A stretch of DNA of 5,944 bases from contig JAAUZN010000083.1 in the NCBI GenBank assembly GCA_014804565.1, forward strand, positions 1-5,944. Reading direction: 5' to 3'. Made by a program: the position numbers and the translations under genes. Under the pieces are notes generated by a model that ran no database searches, was not told where the DNA came from, and saw nothing but the letters and a program-made list of their open reading frames with translations. Below, one piece after another: positions 1-4,692 of this stretch; within the stretch, counting starts at the first letter, position 1; each line of letters opens with the position of its first letter. The DNA is from Lachnospiraceae bacterium. Lineage in GTDB: Bacteria > Bacillota > Clostridia > Lachnospirales > Lachnospiraceae.

Positions 1-313
1 CCTCCTGCAGATTGTTTAAGATCGCCGCCATCTCTCCCGGCTTCTCAATAGCCGGTCCGCTGGTGACCTTCATGTGTACTCCCATCTCATTGGCGATGAT
101 ACCTGCCAGGGTCGTCTTGCCAAGTCCGGGCGGACCGTAAAAAAGGACATGATCCAACGCGTCACCGCGCTGTTTCGCCGCTTCAATGTATATCTTGAGG
201 TTGTCCTTCACCTTCTCCTGACCAATATAGTCAACAAGCCTCTGCGGCCGCAGAGACCCCTCAATCTTGATATCTTCCTCTATGAAATTCGTCTCGATCA
301 TTCTGTTTGCCAT
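1..313 (-). CDS. ruvB: RuvB, Holliday junction branch-migration ATPase (N-terminal 104 codons; 3' end outside window)
   Basis: RuvB is the AAA+ hexameric motor that, with RuvA, drives branch migration of Holliday junctions in recombination repair; it acts in the cytoplasm on DNA. Reading leftward from the ATG at 313-311 gives [10 protein letters not shown], then [13 protein letters not shown] (residues 20-32), the conserved RuvB entry into the AAA+ domain. The Walker A loop GPPGLGKT follows at residues 60-67, then [20 protein letters not shown] (83-102), all hallmark RuvB sequence. The full protein is usually about 330-350 residues, so roughly the last two thirds lie beyond the left edge. The start is supported by AGAGGA at 325-320, 6 bases upstream. 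The gene is transcribed divergently from the DUF1538 operon, and ruvA, its usual upstream partner, is not present immediately upstream. The family call is secure. Confidence 0.97.
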   Translation of the reverse strand, partial: MANRMIETNFIEEDIKIEGSLRPQRLVDYIGQEKVKDNLKIYIEAAKQRGDALDHVLFYGPPGLGKTTLAGIIANEMGVHMKVTSGPAIEKPGEMAAILNNLQE

Positions 314-389
314 ACTGTTTCCTCTGAAAAAAGAATACCATCTTCCCGTCCGCTTCGCAAGCAGCGCCGCAAATAATCTCTTTTCTCCC

Positions 390-418
390 TTGTCAATCCT
401 TACGATTCATTATAAGAT
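390..418 (+). promoter_or_regulatory. Candidate sigma-A promoter for the DUF1538/PII operon
   Basis: TTGTCA at 390-395 matches the -35 consensus at 5 of 6 positions. A 17-base spacer leads to TAAGAT at 413-418 (4 of 6). Alternative -10 readings in the same AT-rich run are TATAAG (411-416) and GATAAT (416-421), but their spacers are 15 and 20. The implied leader is about 80 bases. The plus- and minus-strand elements overlap here, so the two divergent promoters may compete. This is a reading by eye only. Confidence 0.3.
409..414 (-). promoter_or_regulatory. Candidate -10 box for ruvB
   Basis: Read on the minus strand this is a perfect TATAAT. It would place the transcription start near 402 and give ruvB a leader of roughly 90 bases. 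No convincing -35 hexamer lies 16-18 bases upstream (the sequence there is AAAGAA-like), so the call rests on the -10 box alone. A perfect TTGACA also occurs on the minus strand at 396-391, but nothing resembling a -10 follows it at the right spacing. Confidence 0.35.
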
Positions 419-460
419 AATACTCACACAGTTCTTTTCTTATATGATCCAACATAATAA

Positions 461-472
461 TATGAAATCATA
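461..472. repeat. Short palindrome (possible operator) upstream of the DUF1538 gene
   Basis: TATGA-AA-TCATA is a perfect 5-base inverted repeat with a 2-base centre. A further TATGAT at 443-448 is the reverse complement of ATCATA at 467-472. The elements lie between the candidate plus-strand promoter and the ribosome binding site, where a repressor could act. Because the sequence is very AT-rich, chance is a real alternative. Confidence 0.25.
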
Positions 473-495
473 AAAACAGAGAGCGAAAAGAAAAA

Positions 496-501
496 AGGAG
501 G
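496..501 (+). promoter_or_regulatory. Shine-Dalgarno AGGAGG that selects the TTG start at 510
   Basis: A full AGGAGG lies 8 bases before TTG at 510-512, which is ideal spacing. An out-of-frame ATG at 502-504 directly abuts the site, too close to be used efficiently, and closes after 13 codons. The in-frame ATG at 543 is 41 bases away and has no ribosome binding site of its own. Confidence 0.75.
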
Positions 502-509
502 ATGGCCGT

Positions 510-2066
510 TTGCAGACAAGGTATGTTTTACGCGGTAAACTGATGGAAAAATTGCGGGAAGCGCTGGTTGCCGTGCTTCCGATCATCATCATCGTGCTGA
601 TCCTCTGTTTTTCCATTGCACCGATCTCCACCAGCATCCTGCTGTGCTTTCTGATCGGCGCTGTTCTGCTGATTCTGGGGATGATGTTTTTCACTCTGGG
701 TGCAGAGCTTGCCATGACGCCCATGGGAGAAAAGGTTGGCACCTGCATGACAAAGAGCAAAAAGCTTCTCGTTGTCATCTCCCTGTCCTTTCTGCTGGGC
801 TTTATCATCACCGTCTCCGAACCGGATCTTCAGGTGCTTGCAGGACAGGTTCCCTCTGTGCCAAACGCTGTCCTGATCGCGGCTGTCGCCTGTGGGGTCG
901 GTCTGTTTTTGGTGCTTGCTCTGCTGCGTATGCTGTTTCGCATTCCCCTTACTCCATTGCTTTTATTGTTTTATCTTGTCGCCTTTTTGTTGACACCCTT
1001 TGTACCGGATACCTTTTTGAGCGTCGCCTTTGATTCCGGCGGTGTGACTACCGGTCCTATGACGGTGCCCTTTATTATGGCTCTGGGTGTGGGTGTGGCT
1101 GCCATCCGTAATGACCGGCAAGCCGCAAACGACAGCTTCGGCCTGGTGGCTTTGTGTTCCATCGGCCCCATCCTGTCCGTGCTGATCCTGGGGATGATCT
1201 ACCATCCCACTGAGAGCAGCTATGTACCGCCTGTGATTCCTGCCGTAGAGGATTCCGTGGAACTGTGGGCTCTGTTCCACAGCGGCTTCCCCACCTATAT
1301 CGCGGAAATCGCCACCTCGCTCTTCCCCATTGTCCTCTTTTTTGGTATCTTTCAGATCGCAGTGTTAAAACTCCAAAAAAGAACGCTCACAAAAATGATC
1401 ATCGGACTGGCCTACACTTACATCGGTCTGGTTCTGTTCATGACCGGCGTAAATGTCGGTTTTATGCCCGCCGGGAACTATCTGGGGCAAATGTTGGGCA
1501 GCTCCGGACACCCCTGGATCCTCATTCCCATCGCCATGATCATGGGGTTCTTCATCGTAAAAGCGGAGCCTGCCGTCTATGTGTTAAACAAACAGGTGGA
1601 GGAGATCACAGACGGTGCCATCTCTGCCGGCGCAATGGGAACCTGTCTCTCCCTCGGCGTGGCCATCTCCCTTGGCATTGCCATGCTCCGGGTGCTCACC
1701 GGCATATCCGTCATGTGGTTTTTGATCCCCGGCTATGCCTTTGCTCTGGGTATTTCCTTTTTCGTACCCAAGCTCTATACCGCCATCGCTTTTGACTCCG
1801 GCGGCGTAGCTTCCGGTCCCATGACCGCGGCTTTTCTGCTCCCGCTGGCTCAGGGTGCCTGCGGCGCAGTCGGCGGCAGCATTGTAAAAGACGCTTTCGG
1901 CATCGTCGCGATGGTAGCGATGACGCCGCTTATCACCATACAGCTTCTCGGCCTCCTCTCCCAGCGCCATAAGGCAGACAGCAGAGATCGCCACGCGCCG
2001 CAGACTGCCGGATTTACCTCGGATGCCCTGTCTGCTGCAGAGGACAATATGATCATAGAGCTGTAG
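510..2066 (+). CDS. Tandem DUF1538 integral membrane protein, probable cation transporter
   Basis: This 518-residue, highly hydrophobic protein consists of two DUF1538 units in one chain. Unit 1 covers about residues 12-232 and unit 2 about 262-485; each has roughly six membrane segments. The paired signatures are FDSGGVTTGPMT (174-185) and FDSGGVASGPMT (428-439); SEP (103-105) and AEP (352-354); NDSFG (207-211) and KDAFG (460-464). E104/E353, D175/D429 and D208/D461 are paired acidic residues in or near membrane segments and are candidate ion-binding sites. The C-terminal tail (about 485-518) is hydrophilic and ends acidic. From memory, a DUF1538 pair, UmpAB, was reported as a two-component Na+/H+ antiporter in Halomonas; this protein would be the fused form. 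Substrate and direction are inferred. TTG is chosen as start because AGGAGG sits 8 bases upstream; ATG at 543 (residue 12) is the alternative. The PII-like gene follows after 24 bases and is probably co-transcribed. Confidence 0.88.
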   Translation: MQTRYVLRGKLMEKLREALVAVLPIIIIVLILCFSIAPISTSILLCFLIGAVLLILGMMFFTLGAELAMTPMGEKVGTCMTKSKKLLVVISLSFLLGFIITVSEPDLQVLAGQVPSVPNAVLIAAVACGVGLFLVLALLRMLFRIPLTPLLLLFYLVAFLLTPFVPDTFLSVAFDSGGVTTGPMTVPFIMALGVGVAAIRNDRQAANDSFGLVALCSIGPILSVLILGMIYHPTESSYVPPVIPAVEDSVELWALFHSGFPTYIAEIATSLFPIVLFFGIFQIAVLKLQKRTLTKMIIGLAYTYIGLVLFMTGVNVGFMPAGNYLGQMLGSSGHPWILIPIAMIMGFFIVKAEPAVYVLNKQVEEITDGAISAGAMGTCLSLGVAISLGIAMLRVLTGISVMWFLIPGYAFALGISFFVPKLYTAIAFDSGGVASGPMTAAFLLPLAQGACGAVGGSIVKDAFGIVAMVAMTPLITIQLLGLLSQRHKADSRDRHAPQTAGFTSDALSAAEDNMIIEL

Positions 2067-2090
2067 ACAAGCAGAAACGGAGGATTCTCT

Positions 2091-2795
2091 ATGAGTGAAC
2101 TATATTTAATGACGGCGATCATCACAAGGGACCGCACGAAAAATTTTGCGGCATTTTATGACAGATACGGCGTTTCCGTCAATTTCATCACGCTGGGATA
2201 CGGAACCGCCGGCAATGAGATTCTGGACTACTTCGGGCTGGACGGCACGGAAAAGGCCGTCATCTTCTCTGTCGTCAAGAAAGAAACCTGGAAACAGATC
2301 AAGACCGGCCTGCAAAAGGAAATGCAGATCGATATTCCCGGCACGGGAATCGCGTTTATTATTCCCTTAAGCAGCATCGGCGGTCTCAAGCAGCTCCATT
2401 TCCTGACAGGGAGTCAATCGTATGAAAAAAGGGAGGAATCGGTTTTGAAAGACACCAAATACGAGCTTTTAATCATCATCGCCAACCAGGGCTATACAGA
2501 AAAGATCATGGATGCCGCACGCAAAATGAATGCGGGCGGCGGTACCGTCATCCACGCCAAAGGCACCGGTATGGAGAGCGCCGACAAATTCCTGGGTGTC
2601 ACCCTCGCCTCCGAAAAGGAGATCATCTTCATTGTGGTTAAAAAGAACCAAAAGAATGCCATCATGCAGGCCGTCATGGAGGAAGCCGGGCTCTCCTCTC
2701 CTGCGAAATCCGTGGTCTTTTCTCTGCCCGTGACCGAGACAGCCGGTATGCGGCTTCTGGAAGCGTACGATGCGGAGGAAGAAGAGACGCCCTGA
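2091..2795 (+). CDS. Tandem PII-like signalling protein, probable regulator of the DUF1538 transporter
   Basis: This 234-residue soluble protein has no signal peptide or membrane segment. It holds two PII-like (GlnB-fold) domains, about residues 4-98 and 123-218, joined by a hydrophilic linker. The copies align at VVKK (61-64 and 182-185) and at the loop before the last strand, PGTGIAF (83-89) and PAKSVVF (204-210), all offset by 121 residues. Each copy has a GT-containing segment where PII proteins carry the T-loop (GYGTAGNE, 36-43; AKGTGMES, 156-163). The classical GlnB uridylylation tyrosine motif is absent, so this is a PII-like protein rather than true GlnB/GlnK. PII proteins are normally trimers that sense ATP, ADP or cyclic nucleotides and dock on transporters or enzymes. 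GGAGGA at 2079-2084, 6 bases before ATG, supports the start. Position 24 bases after the transporter gene suggests it gates that transporter; this is inference. The fold call is likely, the effector unknown. Confidence 0.82.
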   Translation: MSELYLMTAIITRDRTKNFAAFYDRYGVSVNFITLGYGTAGNEILDYFGLDGTEKAVIFSVVKKETWKQIKTGLQKEMQIDIPGTGIAFIIPLSSIGGLKQLHFLTGSQSYEKREESVLKDTKYELLIIIANQGYTEKIMDAARKMNAGGGTVIHAKGTGMESADKFLGVTLASEKEIIFIVVKKNQKNAIMQAVMEEAGLSSPAKSVVFSLPVTETAGMRLLEAYDAEEEETP

Positions 2796-2799
2796 CCCT

Positions 2800-4692
2800 T
2801 TATTCTTTTATACGGGCCATCTCCTCCCTCTGGTACTGCAGATGATGAAGTTTGTAATACTGCCCTTTATTCTCCAACAGTTCCTGGTGGTTCCCCTGCT
2901 CGATGATCCTGCCGTGAGATAGCACGATAATATTATCTGCGTGCTGGATCGTGGAAAGCCGGTGGGCCACCATCAACATCGTGCCGATATTCTGCATTTT
3001 TTCCAATGAATCCTGTATCAAAATCTCCGTTTCCGTATCAATGTTCGCCGTGGCCTCGTCCAGGATCATGACCGCCGGCTTATGGACAATGGTTCTGGCA
3101 AAGGATAAAAGCTGTCTCTGTCCTGCGGAAAAATTATTGCCTCTCTCCCGCACTTCCTCATCCAGTCCACGCTCCAATTTATCAATAAAATGATCTGCAT
3201 TCACATAACGGCAGGCTTCCCGGATCTCCTGATCGGAGATATTCTCCGCCCGCAATACGATATTGCTTCGGATCGTCCCGGAAAAGAGAAAGACATCCTG
3301 CAGCATCTGACCAAAATGCCGGCGCAGGGAATCTGTCTTGATCTTCCGTATATCAATTCCGTCTATAAGTATCTCTCCCCGCTGAAACTCGTAATTTCTG
3401 CAGAGCAGAGAGAGTATGGTAGTCTTGCCGGAACCGGTGGAACCCACAAAGGCCACTGTCTCCTTCGGATTGACATGAAAAGAGACTCCCCTTAATACCC
3501 ATTCTCCTTCCACATAGGCAAACCACACATCCTTAAACTCGATTTCTCCTCTTACAGATTCCATTTCCACCGCATCAGGCGCATCCTGTATAGCCGGCTC
3601 CAGATCCATGATCGTAAAAACCTTTTCCGCCGAAGCAAAGGCTGACTGCAGCCAGTTGAACTGCTCTGCCAGATTCTGAATCGGGTTAAAAAATTTCATA
3701 ATATACATATAAAAGGATACCAGTGTCCCGCTTGTAATCACCTGCCCCATAAAAGCCTGATCCGTCAGATAACCTCTGCCGCCCAGATATAGAAGACAAA
3801 GCACAGAACTGACGTAAAGCATATATACCAGCGGCCTGAAAATACCGAATACAAATATCTGCTCCTGCTTCGCTCTCCCCAGAGCATTACTTTTCTCCCG
3901 GAAATCCTGCATCTTCGCCTCCTCACGATTAAAAATCTGAGTAATCTTGATACCGGAAAGATTCTCGGAGAGATAAGTGTTGATATCTGTAGTCCTGTCC
4001 TTCACCTTCCTGTAAGCCCGCCTGGAAAATTTACGGAAAATAACGGTAAACAAAACAATAAACGGCACAAAACACAGGATCATAAGCGTCAGCTCGTAAT
4101 TGAGCAAAAGCATCGCTGCAAACACACCGACAATCACAAAAACATTCTTGACAAGATTCACCAGAAGATTGGTGAACATCATGGAAATCGCGTTTGTATC
4201 GTTGGTGATGCGCGTGACAAGCTTTCCGACCGGAATCGCATTCAACTGTTCATGGGAAAGCTTTTCAATCTTCACAAACAAGTCCTCACGCATAACTGAG
4301 ATAATTCTCTGCCCTGTCTTTTGCAAAACTACCGCCTGTACATAACTGCAGAGCATGGACACGAGCAGAATAGCCACATAGACCGCTACCGCCCTGTAAA
4401 TCTGCCGCATAGCGAAATCTCCGGCAGCCAGCTCCTCGATCCACCCGATAATGAGCGGCGAAATCATATCATAAGCGATAGAAAAAAGCATCACGGCGCC
4501 CACCAGCAAAAACTGCCTCCAGTAAGGTTTTGCATACTGCATCAGACGGCCCATAATCTCTTTGTCACCCATCTGCCGTTCAAAACCCATAGACTGTTTC
4601 TTATCTTTTACGCAAAGATACGCAGTAAGAAGAACGACGGCGAACACACCGACAATCGCTCCCACTACGATAAGCGGATAGTACTCATACAT
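2800..4692 (-). CDS. ABC exporter half-transporter with the catalytic Walker B glutamate (downstream subunit of a heterodimer)
   Basis: This 630-residue protein fuses a type I exporter membrane domain (about 50-350) to an ATPase domain (about 385-620). Visible motifs are Walker A GSTGSGKT (417-424), Q-loop Q465, signature FSAGQ (521-525, altered from LSGGQ), Walker B ILDEA with catalytic E546, and H-loop H577. Six exporter helices are preceded by an extra hydrophobic helix at about 6-27, making it longer than the usual 570-600 residues. The start at ATG 4692-4690 is chosen because GGAGGTGA lies 5 bases upstream. An in-frame ATG at 4857 would add 55 residues with no family resemblance that overlap the upstream gene. 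The first 8 bases overlap the end of the upstream ABC gene, so the two are translationally coupled and form one heterodimeric pump. The family exports drugs, lipids or peptides; the substrate is unknown. It resembles the LmrD, BmrD and TM288 type of subunit. Confidence 0.92.
   Translation of the reverse strand: MYEYYPLIVVGAIVGVFAVVLLTAYLCVKDKKQSMGFERQMGDKEIMGRLMQYAKPYWRQFLLVGAVMLFSIAYDMISPLIIGWIEELAAGDFAMRQIYRAVAVYVAILLVSMLCSYVQAVVLQKTGQRIISVMREDLFVKIEKLSHEQLNAIPVGKLVTRITNDTNAISMMFTNLLVNLVKNVFVIVGVFAAMLLLNYELTLMILCFVPFIVLFTVIFRKFSRRAYRKVKDRTTDINTYLSENLSGIKITQIFNREEAKMQDFREKSNALGRAKQEQIFVFGIFRPLVYMLYVSSVLCLLYLGGRGYLTDQAFMGQVITSGTLVSFYMYIMKFFNPIQNLAEQFNWLQSAFASAEKVFTIMDLEPAIQDAPDAVEMESVRGEIEFKDVWFAYVEGEWVLRGVSFHVNPKETVAFVGSTGSGKTTILSLLCRNYEFQRGEILIDGIDIRKIKTDSLRRHFGQMLQDVFLFSGTIRSNIVLRAENISDQEIREACRYVNADHFIDKLERGLDEEVRERGNNFSAGQRQLLSFARTIVHKPAVMILDEATANIDTETEILIQDSLEKMQNIGTMLMVAHRLSTIQHADNIIVLSHGRIIEQGNHQELLENKGQYYKLHHLQYQREEMARIKE

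Larger units (their letters stand above)
314..509. promoter_or_regulatory. Divergent intergenic region between ruvB and the DUF1538/PII operon
   Basis: These 196 bases separate the two divergent starts and hold no credible gene. The half nearer the plus-strand operon is clearly AT-rich, while the part within about 60 bases of ruvB has a GC-rich patch (351-370). That patch contains a small inverted repeat GCTT-CGC-AAGC (352-362), which would lie in the ruvB leader RNA. Both transcripts must start here because no other upstream gene in either direction could supply them. Candidate promoter elements and a small palindrome are listed separately. I see no riboswitch or attenuator structure that I can name. 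Confidence 0.8.

Noticed and set aside
74..376. 100-codon plus-strand frame antisense to ruvB
   Set aside because: It is the reverse of conserved RuvB coding sequence, including Walker A, and has no independent signal.
371..396. Leftward promoter built on the perfect TTGACA at 396-391
   Set aside because: The hexamers at 16-18 base spacing (ATTTGC, TTTGCG, TTGCGG) do not resemble a -10 box.
267..473. 68-codon plus-strand frame spanning the ruvB start and intergenic region
   Set aside because: It overlaps the well-supported ruvB start on the other strand, has no good ribosome site, and resembles no family I recognise.
502..543. 13-codon leader peptide as a real gene
   Set aside because: Its ATG directly abuts the Shine-Dalgarno sequence, leaving no spacer; it is kept only as an observation about start choice.
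440..811. 123-codon minus-strand frame over the start of the DUF1538 gene
   Set aside because: It is antisense to conserved membrane-protein coding sequence, with no family resemblance.
1265..1795. 176-codon plus-strand frame inside the DUF1538 gene
   Set aside because: It is a frame-shifted shadow rich in His, Arg and Cys; the in-frame protein carries the conserved motifs.
2774..2827. GGAGGA / TCCTCC inverted repeat as a bidirectional terminator
   Set aside because: The stem has only 6 pairs, the loop is 42 bases, and there is no T-run at the correct position on either strand.
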